NCBI RefSeq assembly: GCF_001701025.1
Contig: NZ_CP016793.1
Coordinates: 9,734,001 to 9,798,000, forward strand
Source: Lentzea guizhouensis
GTDB taxonomy: Bacteria > Actinomycetota > Actinomycetes > Mycobacteriales > Pseudonocardiaceae
Direction: 5' to 3'
DNA: 64,000 bases
A program made the translations under genes and the position numbers. Shown here in pieces: positions 17,545 to 26,063 of this stretch. Positions within the stretch are counted from its first letter, which is position 1; each line of letters opens with the position of its first letter. The notes under the pieces are model-generated. The model had not been told where the DNA came from and ran no database searches. It worked only from the letters and a program-made list of their open reading frames with translations.

Positions 17545-20370
17545 GTCCCGTGCTGTGCAGTGCGGCCCTGGTCCTGACCAGGTGCATCGGCATGCCGAAC
17601 CGTTCGAAGAGCCGCAGCGCCGCGGCGAAGCACTCCCCCGCCGCGTCGAAGCGCCGGTTGCGGTAGGCGACCCAGCCCAGGCTGTACAGCGTCTCCGCCT
17701 TGCCGACGCTCTCCTCCTCCGGCGAGAACGCCGTCTGCGACTGCGCCATCAACGCCGCCGCCCGGCCCGCGTCGCCCTGCTGGGCGTGGATGGCGGCGAG
17801 CACGTGCAGCGCCAGCGCCTCGTCACGCGGGCAGGACGCCGTCCGGAACAGGCCGATGGCCGCCACCATCGCGTTCTCGGTCGCCGCCAGGTCACCGCGC
17901 GCGTTGTGGTGCAGGCCGTAGCTGAACAGCACGCACGCCCGGCCGTACGCGGAGTCCAGCTCACCGAAGACGGCCAGCGCGCGGTCGAGGAACGCCCCCG
18001 CCTCCTCCAGCCGGTCCTGGTTGCGCCGCACCACCCCGAGCCCTTGCAGGGCGAACGCGCCACCGAACGCGTCGGAGCACCGGTGGAACCCGGCCTCGGC
18101 ACGGGTGAGGTGGTCCGCCGCCTCGTCGTGGCGGCCGTGGAACTCCTCGACGCTGCCCAGCCCGAGGTCGGCGTAGGCCTGGCCCCGCAGCTCGCCGATG
18201 TCCCGGAACAGCCGTTGCGCCTGCGCGAAGTGCGTGCGGGCCTCACCGAACCGGTCGCGGTAGAACGCCAGCGCACCGAGGCCCTGGTGCAGGACCGCGG
18301 TCCGCCTGGTCTCACCGTGCCGCTGCGCGGCGGCCAGCGCGAGCTCGTGCGTGTGCCGCCACAGGTCGTAGTGGCTGCGCAGGTCGAACAACGTGGTCAG
18401 CACACCGGCGGTGTCCGCGGCGAGCGCGGTCAGGCCGAGTTGCAGCGCCTGCTCGACGACGGCGACCAGCGCGTCGCGTTCGGCTTCGAGGAACGCCAGC
18501 GGCTCGGCGAGCAACCGGGTGGTGGTGGCCTCGTCCAGGCCCGCGTCCTCGACCTCCAGCCGCACCTTGAGGAACCGGCTCGCGAGCCCGGACTCCGCCC
18601 GCGCGGCCAGGTCGAGCCAGGCGGTGAACGCCCGCCGCACCGCCCGCGCCCGGTCGGGGTCGTCGGAGTGCGCGCGTTCCCGGCCGAAGACCCGCAGCAG
18701 GTCGTGGAACCGGTAGCGGCCGGGTCCGGCGGGTTCCAGCAGGTGCACGTCGGCCAGGCCGTCGACGATCTCCTCCGCGTCCGGCACCGCGACGTCGAGC
18801 AGCGGCCCCGCCACCCAGCCGGGGAAGTCCGGCACGTCGAGCAGGCTCAGCAACCGGAACGCCCGCCGCTGGTCGTGCCCGAGCGCCTCGTAGCTCAGCG
18901 CGAGGCTGGCGCGTGCCTCCAGGTCGTCGATGCGCAGCTCGTTGAGCCGGGTGCCCTCGTCGGCCAGCCGCTCCGCGAGCCGCCCGACCGTCCAGTGCGT
19001 CCGGCGCGCCAGCCGTGACCCCGCGATCCGCAACGCCAGCGGCAGGTTGCCGCAGTAGCGCGCCACCGCCCTGGCCGCGGCCGGTTCCGCGGTGAGCCGG
19101 GACCGCCCGGCGATCGAGGCGAGCATCCGCACCGCGTCCGCCGCGTCGAGCACGTCGAGGTGGACCGTGTGCGCCTCGACCAGCTGCACCCGGCTGGTGA
19201 TCAGCACCGCGGACCCGGCCGTGCCCGGCAGCAGCGGCCGGACCTGCGCCATGTTCGCCGCGTCGTCGAGCACGACCAGCACCTGCCGGGCGGCGAGCTG
19301 GGAGCGGTAGAGGCGGGCGGCCTCCCGGTCCTCCGGCACGGCGTGCGGTGCACGCCCAGCCCGACCAGCAGCTCGGTGAGCACCGCCGCCGGGTCACGCG
19401 GCGCGTGCGTGCCGCCCAGCCGGACGTAGAGCTTCCCGCCGTCGAACCCGGTCCGGTGCGCGACCCGCACGGCCAGCGTCGTCTTGCCGACCCCCGCCTT
19501 GCCGGTGACGGCCACGACCGTCCGGCTCGCGAGCAGCTGCCGCAGCTCCGCGACCTCCCGCTCCCGCCCGGTGAAGTTCCCGGCGTCGGTGGGCAGCTGC
19601 ATCGGCGGCACCGTCCGCGCCTCCCCGCGCAGCACCTCCTGGTGCAGCTCCTGGATCTGCGCGCACGGCTCCACCCCGAGCGCCTCCACGAGCACCTCGC
19701 GCACCGCCCGGTAGGTCTCCAGCGCCTCCGCCCGCCGCCCCAGCCGGTGCTGCGCGAGCATCAGCCGCCGCCACAGCCCTTCCTTGAGCGGCTCCTCCTT
19801 GACCAGCGCCGACAGCTCCGTGATCAGGCACCCGAACTGCCCGGCCGCGAACCGCGCGTCCGCGAAGTCCTCCCGCGCCGCGGCCGCCATCTCCTGCAAC
19901 CGCACCGCCTCGGCCTCGAGCCACCCGGCCCGCGGCACGTCCTCCAGCAGTCCCCCGCGCCACCACGACCACGCCTCCTGCCAAAAGGCGACCGCCTTGG
20001 CCGGGTCATTCGCATTCAACGCCGCGCGCGCTTCTTCCGCCGCCCGCGCGAACGCCTCGCTGTCGAGCTGGTCGGGCTCCACCAGCAACCGGTAGCTGCT
20101 GCTGTCCGTGACCAGCAGCCCGTCCAGGCCGATCTGTTTGAGGGCGCTGCGGAGCCGGTTCACGTGCGTGTGCACGTTCGCCACCGCACTCGCCGGCGGG
20201 TTCTCCCCCCACAGCGCGTCCACGATGCCGTTCAGGCTGACCGGCTTTCCCGCACGTACGAGCAGTGCCGCCAGCAACGTCCGCTGCCGCGCCCCACCCG
20301 GCTTCAGCACCGCCCCCGCGTGCGTGACGTGCAGCGGTCCCAAGATCCCGAACCTCGCGATGTTCCCCAA
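17525..20370 (-). pseudogene. AfsR-like SARP regulator with NB-ARC and TPR regions, apparent frameshift
   Basis: A transcriptional activator of about 950 residues. The N-terminal part (start 20370) has an OmpR-like winged helix (residues 10-90) and a bacterial transcriptional activation domain (about 98-245), then NB-ARC with Walker A VTGKAGVGKTTLAV near residue 297. At about 19335-19350 the frame is lost and continues in another: QVLVVLDDAANM (Walker B), GNLPLALRI (GLPLA motif), then TPR repeats to 17525. One restored G (acgccgtg to acggccgtg) gives an unbroken protein. It is transcribed divergently from the lectin genes, which carry SARP-type heptamers, so it likely controls them. Whether the break is real or a sequencing error decides if the regulator works. 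Confidence 0.82.
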
Positions 20371-20492
20371 GGCTCCCCACCCGGCTTCCGTCGCTGACTA
20401 CGCACGGTAGCACCACGGACACGACGACGGGACAGTCCAAAAGGGAGCCAAAAAGTTGACAACTAGCAACCACATGAGGGACCAAATGATTT

Positions 20493-20521
20493 CTGTAGAT
20501 CGCGTGTAGAGGGCATGTAGC
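20493..20521 (+). promoter_or_regulatory. Three 11-bp-phased heptamer repeats, candidate SARP box
   Basis: ctgtaga (20493-20499), gtgtaga (20504-20510) and atgtagc (20515-20521) share the core TGTAG at intervals of exactly 11 bases, one DNA turn. Known SARP proteins bind direct heptamers with this phase, with the last repeat about 8 bases before the -10 element. Here a -10-like TAGTTT (20531-20536) begins nine bases after the last repeat. The site lies between the SARP gene and the lectin genes and is oriented towards the lectins. Confidence 0.65.
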
Positions 20522-20583
20522 CCGGATTCGTAGTTTTCTCACCGACCGCGAAAACCCGTGGTCGAAATCGAGGGGAAATCATC

Positions 20584-21063
20584 ATGGAATTCAGGGGAAT
20601 GACGCGCCGGTTCGTCGGCACCGGTGCGGCGGTCGCGGCGGCGGCCACTCTGCTGCTCGGCGCCGCCTCCGGCACGGCCACGGCGACCACGGGCCAGCAA
20701 GAGGCCGCCGGCATCAACATCAAGCACGCGAGCGTGCGCACCTGCCTCGACTCGAACGCCGCGGGCGCCGTCTACACGCACAACTGCAACGGCAACGACT
20801 ACCAGGAGTGGGAGAACTACACGCCTGGCAAGTTCAGGAACAAGGCGACCCAGCGGTGCCTGGGCTCCAACGGCAACTCCGTCTTCACCACCGCGAACTG
20901 CGCGGCGGGCTCCACGAACTGGACCACCACGTCCGGCTCGCCCAAGCACATCAAGCACGCGACGACCGGCGTCTGCCTGCACAACGCAGGCGGTCACGGC
21001 TCGGCCGTGGGCCTGGCCGCCTGCGGCTCGGCGACGCGCTGGAGCACCCTCGCAGCCGGCTGA
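20584..21063 (+). CDS. Secreted ricin-type beta-trefoil lectin-like protein
   Basis: A 159-residue secreted protein. A signal peptide (twin-Arg-free, RRFVGTGAAVAAAATLLLGAAS) ends near residue 36 at ATA-T. The mature part is one R-type beta-trefoil of three subdomains: CLDSN...YQEW, CLGSNGNSVF...NW and CLHNAGG...TRW, each ending in the Q/N-x-W-type motif that builds the fold. Cys pairs within the repeats suggest disulfides. Such domains bind sugars; standing alone, without an enzyme domain, the target (own wall, host or competitor glycan) is unknown. Ribosome site gagggga lies eight bases before ATG. It is the first of a tandem paralogous pair, downstream of SARP-like heptamers. Confidence 0.8.
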   Translation: MEFRGMTRRFVGTGAAVAAAATLLLGAASGTATATTGQQEAAGINIKHASVRTCLDSNAAGAVYTHNCNGNDYQEWENYTPGKFRNKATQRCLGSNGNSVFTTANCAAGSTNWTTTSGSPKHIKHATTGVCLHNAGGHGSAVGLAACGSATRWSTLAAG

Positions 21064-21078
21064 CCGAGGGGTCCGATC

Positions 21079-21516
21079 ATGAAGCTCACGTTCGCAAGTG
21101 GCACGGCGGCGGCACTGCTGCTCGCGCTCACCCCGGTGACCGCCACCGCGGACACCGGCGCCGCGGCCGTCCACACGATCAGGCACGCGACCACGCTCGC
21201 ATGCCTGACCACGAACGACCGCGGTGACGTCTACACGTCCCCGTGCACCGGCAGCGACTACCAGAGGTGGGACGACTACGCGCCGGGCAAGTTCCGCAAC
21301 GTCGCCACCGCGCTGTGCCTGGCCGGTACCGGGAACGCCGTGTTCACCGCGGCGTGCTCGTCCCCGGCCGCGGGCTGGTCCTCGACCTCCGGCCAGCCGA
21401 GGCTGTTCAGGCACGTCCAGACCGGCCGGTGCCTGTACGGCAGCGGCGGCCAGGCGGCACCGGTCGAGCTGCGCACCTGCTCGACGACGTCGCAGTGGGT
21501 GTTCACCGGCGGGTGA
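21079..21516 (+). CDS. Secreted ricin-type beta-trefoil lectin-like protein, second copy
   Basis: A 145-residue paralogue of the gene 15 bases upstream. It has a signal peptide ending near residue 25 (LLALTPVTATADT), then the same three subdomains: CLTTNDRGDVYTSPC...YQRW, CLAGTGNAVFTAAC...GW and CLYGSGG...QW. The shared core Y-x-PGKFRN lies in the same place in both. Identity is moderate, so the duplication is old rather than recent. Cotranscription with the first copy is likely. No toxin or enzyme domain is attached. Confidence 0.8.
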   Translation: MKLTFASGTAAALLLALTPVTATADTGAAAVHTIRHATTLACLTTNDRGDVYTSPCTGSDYQRWDDYAPGKFRNVATALCLAGTGNAVFTAACSSPAAGWSSTSGQPRLFRHVQTGRCLYGSGGQAAPVELRTCSTTSQWVFTGG

Positions 21517-21652
21517 CCAAGGCGGGCGGCGGGTCGTCCCCCGGATGGCCCGCCGCTGTCTCGTGTGGTGCCGGAACTCCTCCCACGGGTGTCGGATTGA
21601 TCAACCATGGTGCAAAGTGGTGAGGTGTTCCCTCGACCGCAGGGAGGCCACC

Positions 21653-23131
21653 ATGGGCGAGGACGTCGCGAAGCACGAGTTCACGCGCGAGGACCGCACG
21701 CGGTACCGGACGAAGGTGCGGCGGTGCCTCGACGTGTTCGCGCGCATGTTGCGCGAGGCGCGGTTCGACTTCGAGAGGCCGATGACCGGCCTGGAGATCG
21801 AGATCAACCTGATCGACGAGCACGGCGATCCGGCGATGAAGAACCACGAGGCGTTGCAGGTCATCGACGACCCGGACTTCGTGACCGAGCTCGGGCAGTG
21901 GAACATCGAGATCAACGTGGCCCCGCGCCGGCTCGCGGGCGGTGGGATCACGGCGTTCGAGGAGACCGTGCGCCGGAGCCTCAACGACGCCGAGGAGAAG
22001 GCGCGTGAGGTCGGCGCGCACATGGTCGTCAACGGGATCCTGCCTACGTTGCGGACCAAGCACCTCGAGCCGGGTCTGCTGTCGAGCAACCCGCGGTACG
22101 CGCTGCTCAACGAGCAGGTGCTGGCGGCGCGCGGGGAGGACCTGCAGATCTCCATCGACGGGGTCGAGCGGCTGCACCTCACGGCCAGCTCGATCGTGCC
22201 CGAGGCGGCCTGCACGAGCACGCAGCTGCACCTGCAGGTGAGCCCGGAGCAGTTCCCGGCCTACTGGAACGCCGCGCAGGCCATCGCGGGCGTGCAGGTG
22301 GCGGTGGGGGCGAACTCGCCGTTCTTCCTCGGCAAGGAGCTGTGGCGGGAGACCAGGATCGCGCTCTTCCAGCAGGCCACCGACACCCGTGGCGACGAGC
22401 TGAAGGCGCAGGGCGTGCGGCCGCGGGTGTGGTTCGGCGAGCGGTGGATCAACTCGATCTTCGACCTGTTCGAGGAGAACGTCAGGTACTTCCCCGCGTT
22501 GCTGCCGATCTGCGACGACGAGGACCCGCTGGCCGTGCTCGACAAGGGTGACACGCCGACGTTGAGCGAGCTGAAGCTGCACAACGGCACCATCTACCGC
22601 TGGAACCGGCCGGTGTACGACGTGGTGCGCGACCGGCCGCACCTGCGGGTCGAGAACCGGGTGCTGCCCGCCGGCCCGACGATCGTGGACACGCTCGCGA
22701 ACGCGGCGCTGTACTTCGGGCTGGTGCGGGCGCTGGCGGAGGACGAGCGTCCACTGTGGTCGCAGATGAGCTTCCAGGCCGCCGAGGAGAACTTCAACGC
22801 GGCCGCGCGCAACGGCATGGACGCGCAGATGTACTGGCCCGGTGTCGGCACGGTGCCGGTGGTCGAGCTGGTGCTGCGCCGGTTGCTGCCGCTCGCGCAC
22901 GAGGGGCTGATCCGGTGGGGCGTCGACTCGGCGGAGCGCGACCGGTTGCTGGGCGTCATCGAGCAGCGGTGCCTGGCCGGCGTCAACGGGGCCACCTGGC
23001 AGGCGCGGGAGTTCCACCGGCACTACGACCACACGCACCTGGACCGCGCGGACGCGTTGCGCACGATGCTCAAGTCCTATGTGGAGCTGATGCACGCCAA
23101 CGAGCCGGTGCACACCTGGCCCCTGACGTGA
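21653..23131 (+). CDS. Glutamate-cysteine ligase-like (GCS2) enzyme
   Basis: A 492-residue member of the GCS2 carboxylate-amine ligase family, which couples the glutamate gamma-carboxyl to an amine with ATP. Recognisable blocks are MTGLEIEINLID near residue 43, GQWNIEINVAP near 80, ACTSTQLHLQV near 185 and the C-terminal SSFQAAEE-like/RNGMDAQMYWP region near 385. ATG 21653 was chosen because aggga lies seven bases before it. Actinomycetes make mycothiol and not glutathione, so the product is probably another gamma-glutamyl compound; several copies per genome are usual. No neighbouring gene reveals the substrate. Confidence 0.85.
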   Translation: MGEDVAKHEFTREDRTRYRTKVRRCLDVFARMLREARFDFERPMTGLEIEINLIDEHGDPAMKNHEALQVIDDPDFVTELGQWNIEINVAPRRLAGGGITAFEETVRRSLNDAEEKAREVGAHMVVNGILPTLRTKHLEPGLLSSNPRYALLNEQVLAARGEDLQISIDGVERLHLTASSIVPEAACTSTQLHLQVSPEQFPAYWNAAQAIAGVQVAVGANSPFFLGKELWRETRIALFQQATDTRGDELKAQGVRPRVWFGERWINSIFDLFEENVRYFPALLPICDDEDPLAVLDKGDTPTLSELKLHNGTIYRWNRPVYDVVRDRPHLRVENRVLPAGPTIVDTLANAALYFGLVRALAEDERPLWSQMSFQAAEENFNAAARNGMDAQMYWPGVGTVPVVELVLRRLLPLAHEGLIRWGVDSAERDRLLGVIEQRCLAGVNGATWQAREFHRHYDHTHLDRADALRTMLKSYVELMHANEPVHTWPLT

Positions 23132-23170
23132 GCGAGGGGTGGCCGCGGGAGCGACCACCCCTCGACGGGC

Positions 23171-24844
23171 TCAGGACGTCGGGAAGTCGTCCGGCGTCCT
23201 GATGCGCTCACGCACCCACACACCGGCCGGCTTCAGCACACCGGTGCCCGCGAACGCCGTGCCCGAGCAGGTGCCGGTCTTGAACACCGCGCCGGTCAGG
23301 CCGTCGTCGGAGAAGTTCCAGTTGGCCCACGAGATCTTCTTGCGGGCCATCAGGTCGACGTACCTCTGCGACATCGTGAAGTCGTTCGTGCCACCGCCGG
23401 ACGCGGCCTGCGTGCCGAACTCGGTCACGAACACGGGGACCTGGCTCGACACCTGGTCCAGGACGCTCAGGTACTCATCCCGGTGGGCCTGGGCGTAGAA
23501 GTGGAACGAGTACATGAAGTTGGTCGCGTTGACCCGGTTGTTCAGCACCTCGGACGGGCTGTCGCCGTCGGAGTGGCCGAACGTCGACCAGCCGTTCGTG
23601 CCCGAGACGATGAGGCTGTCCGGGTCGATGGTGCGGATGACCGGGATCATCTGTTCTGCGTAGGACTTGACCCGCGACCACGAGACGTTGTTCGGCTCGT
23701 TGGCGATGTCGTAGATGATGTTGGTCTTGTCCTTGTGCCGGTTGGCGATCTCCGTGAAGAACGTCTTGGCGCGGGACAGGTTGTAGTTCGGGTCACCGGG
23801 GTCGAGCTGGTGCCAGTCGACCAGCACGTAGATGCCGCGGCGGGTGGCTTCCTCGATGTAGCCGTGCACCATGTCGGTGAACCGGCGGGGGTCGGTCTCG
23901 TACCCGTCCTCCTGGATGTACATGGCGACGCGGATGAAGTCCGCGTTCCAGTCGTTCACCAGCGCGTCCCACCACTGGGACTTGGAGCACTGGTGGTACC
24001 ACTGGATGCCGTGCGTGCTCATGCCGCGCAGCTGGACCGGCTTGCCGTACTGGTTGCAGAGCTGCACACCGCACACCCGCAGCAGGCCGTTGACGTCATG
24101 CGGCCTGGTGCCGCCGGGCTGGGTGCGCACCGAAATCGAGTTCGAGGCGCCGGACAGGTTGCCCGCCGCGTCGCGTGCCTGGACGGTGAAGGTGTACGGG
24201 GTGTCCGGCGTGAGGCCGGAGACGGTGTGCGTGGTGCCGGTGGCGGTCTGCCCGGTGGACAGCACGTACCCGGTCACGCCCACGTTGTCGGTGGACGCGT
24301 TCCACGCGAGCGACACCGAGGTCGCCGTGGTGGCGGTCGAGCGCAGGCTGCCTGGCGCCGTCGGGGCGACGGTGTCCGGCGTGCCGGACTGGGCTTCGAC
24401 GTCGACGCGGTCCAGGTTCGGGCCGCCGTTGGACGTGGTCGCGACGGTCCTGATCGTGTTGGTGCCCGCGGTCAGGGTCACCGCGGTGGAACGGGTAGTC
24501 CAGGACGTCCACGCGCCCGTGCTCGGGAACGAGAGCTCGTCCGCGGCCAGCGAGCCGTTCACCGAGATGTCCATCGGGCGGTTGGCCGTCTGGCCGTTGG
24601 CGAACCGGAAGGTGAGCGTCGCGGGTCCAGGACTGGCGGCGGTCACGGTGAACTCGACCGAGCTGCCGACCTCGTTGTCGTAGTTGACGAAGCCCGAACC
24701 GGTGAAGCCGGCGTGGTTGGACTCGACGAGGCCGTTGGAGATCGACGCGTTCTCCGCCTGGTACTGGACCGGTGCGGCGACCGCGACGGCCGGCACGGCG
24801 AGCACTAATGCTGCCGGGACGACCAACAACAGGGATCTGGCCAC
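23171..24844 (-). CDS. Secreted GH5 endoglucanase with CBM and Fn3 domains
   Basis: A 557-residue secreted glycoside hydrolase. A signal peptide (residues 1-24) precedes a CBM6/35-like carbohydrate-binding domain (about 27-150, YQAENASISNG), a fibronectin type III domain (about 158-243) and a family 5 catalytic domain (about 255-545). The acid/base Glu is in YDIANEPNN, the nucleophile Glu in VFVTEFGT, with the catalytic-site His in VLVDWHQL and YSFHFYAQAH. STHGIQWYHQ places it near the GH5_2 beta-1,4-endoglucanases, so it should cut cellulose or mixed-linkage glucan outside the cell. A palindromic element lies 48-64 bases upstream of the start. Confidence 0.9.
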   Translation of the reverse strand: MARSLLLVVPAALVLAVPAVAVAAPVQYQAENASISNGLVESNHAGFTGSGFVNYDNEVGSSVEFTVTAASPGPATLTFRFANGQTANRPMDISVNGSLAADELSFPSTGAWTSWTTRSTAVTLTAGTNTIRTVATTSNGGPNLDRVDVEAQSGTPDTVAPTAPGSLRSTATTATSVSLAWNASTDNVGVTGYVLSTGQTATGTTHTVSGLTPDTPYTFTVQARDAAGNLSGASNSISVRTQPGGTRPHDVNGLLRVCGVQLCNQYGKPVQLRGMSTHGIQWYHQCSKSQWWDALVNDWNADFIRVAMYIQEDGYETDPRRFTDMVHGYIEEATRRGIYVLVDWHQLDPGDPNYNLSRAKTFFTEIANRHKDKTNIIYDIANEPNNVSWSRVKSYAEQMIPVIRTIDPDSLIVSGTNGWSTFGHSDGDSPSEVLNNRVNATNFMYSFHFYAQAHRDEYLSVLDQVSSQVPVFVTEFGTQAASGGGTNDFTMSQRYVDLMARKKISWANWNFSDDGLTGAVFKTGTCSGTAFAGTGVLKPAGVWVRERIRTPDDFPTS

Positions 24845-24891
24845 AGGGTGCCTCCTGTGCAGGGTGAGAACAGGGCGCGGCGACGATTTAG

Positions 24892-24908
24892 TTAAGAAGG
24901 TTTCCTAA
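24892..24908 (-). promoter_or_regulatory. Palindromic operator-like site upstream of the endoglucanase
   Basis: Read on the minus strand it is ttaggaaaccttcttaa, an imperfect palindrome whose arms ttaggaa and ttcttaa differ at one base. It sits 48 bases before the endoglucanase ATG, about where a promoter would be. It differs from the classical CebR box. Similar TTAGGAA-TTTCCTAA palindromes precede many actinomycete hydrolase genes, from memory; the regulator is not known to me. Confidence 0.5.
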
Positions 24909-25001
24909 AAGTTGTGCGGTGCATCACAGCACCGGACCACTGCCCGTGTCAACAAATTGGGGCGACCGGAACCAGCTGTCTGGGGCATCCTCGACCACCT
25001 G

Positions 25002-26063
25002 ATGCGATCCACAGTCACCGTGACACCGGCACAGCTCCCGGAAGTGCTGCTGCACGTCGCCGTCGTCCGACCGGTCTTCCTCTGGGGAGCACCGGGCATC
25101 GGCAAGTCCTCGCTCGTGCGCGAGTTCGCCGCCGAGCTCGGCCTGGAGTGCGTGACCCTGCTGGGCACGCAGCTCGCCCCGGAAGACCTGATCGGCGTCC
25201 CGGAACTGGTCGGTGGCCGGTCCCGCTTCGCGCCGCCGGAGACGATCGCGCGCCAGGACCCGTACTGCCTCTTCCTCGACGAGCTCAACGCGAGCAGCCC
25301 GGAGGTGCAGAAGGCGTTCTACTCGCTGATCCTGGACCGCCGCATCGGCTCCTACGAGCTGCCCAAGGGCTCGATCGTGATCGGTGCGGGCAACCGGGCC
25401 GTCGACAACGCACTGGCGCGGCCGATGGCGTCCGCACTCGTGAACCGCATGGTGCACGTGCACCTCACGGCGTCGGCGCGCGACTGGCTGGCGTGGGCGC
25501 GGGAGAACGGCATCCACCCGTGGGTGCTCGACTACCTCACCCAGCGGCCGGACCACCTGTGGAGCGCGGCGCCCAAGGTCGAGGAGACCTTCTCGACGCC
25601 GCGCGGCTGGCACATGCTGTCCGACGCGCTGCACTCGTTCGGCGAGGACGTGTCCGAGGAGATCATCGGCGTGCTGGCGTTCGGGACGCTCACCGCGAAC
25701 CACGCGTCGATGTTCAAGGCGTACGTGAAGACCGTGCGGCACGCGTTCGGGCTGGAGGCCGTGCTGCGCGGCGACGTGCGCTGGCCGGCCGCGCCGCAGG
25801 ACCGCGACCTGCTCTACTTCCTGGCCGAGGCGTTCCGCTCCCGGCTGGTGAAGGAGCTGCCGCACGACAAGGCGCACGCGCCGGCGGCGGGCAAGCAGCT
25901 CGCGCACCGGGGCAAGGCGCTGCTGCTGGAGCTCGCGGAGCTGTCGCTGGAGATCGCGCAGATGGTGATCGCGGCCGACGACGACGGCAACCCGGTGCTG
26001 CCCGCGTGGTTCCTCGTCGAGGTCACCCGCGACCTGCCCCGGCTGGTCGCTGCACGCGCATGA
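25002..26063 (+). CDS. MoxR-type AAA+ ATPase
   Basis: A 353-residue AAA+ ATPase. Walker A GAPGIGKSS is near residue 31, Walker B CLFLDELN near 91 and sensor 1 VIGAGN near 127, followed by the C-terminal helical lid. MoxR ATPases act with VWA proteins as metal-inserting or assembly chaperones. Start ATG 25002 was chosen over the earlier in-frame ATG 24912 because family sequence begins there. Its stop overlaps the ATG of the VWA protein, and two more genes follow without gaps, so the four form one operon. Confidence 0.9.
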   Translation: MRSTVTVTPAQLPEVLLHVAVVRPVFLWGAPGIGKSSLVREFAAELGLECVTLLGTQLAPEDLIGVPELVGGRSRFAPPETIARQDPYCLFLDELNASSPEVQKAFYSLILDRRIGSYELPKGSIVIGAGNRAVDNALARPMASALVNRMVHVHLTASARDWLAWARENGIHPWVLDYLTQRPDHLWSAAPKVEETFSTPRGWHMLSDALHSFGEDVSEEIIGVLAFGTLTANHASMFKAYVKTVRHAFGLEAVLRGDVRWPAAPQDRDLLYFLAEAFRSRLVKELPHDKAHAPAAGKQLAHRGKALLLELAELSLEIAQMVIAADDDGNPVLPAWFLVEVTRDLPRLVAARA

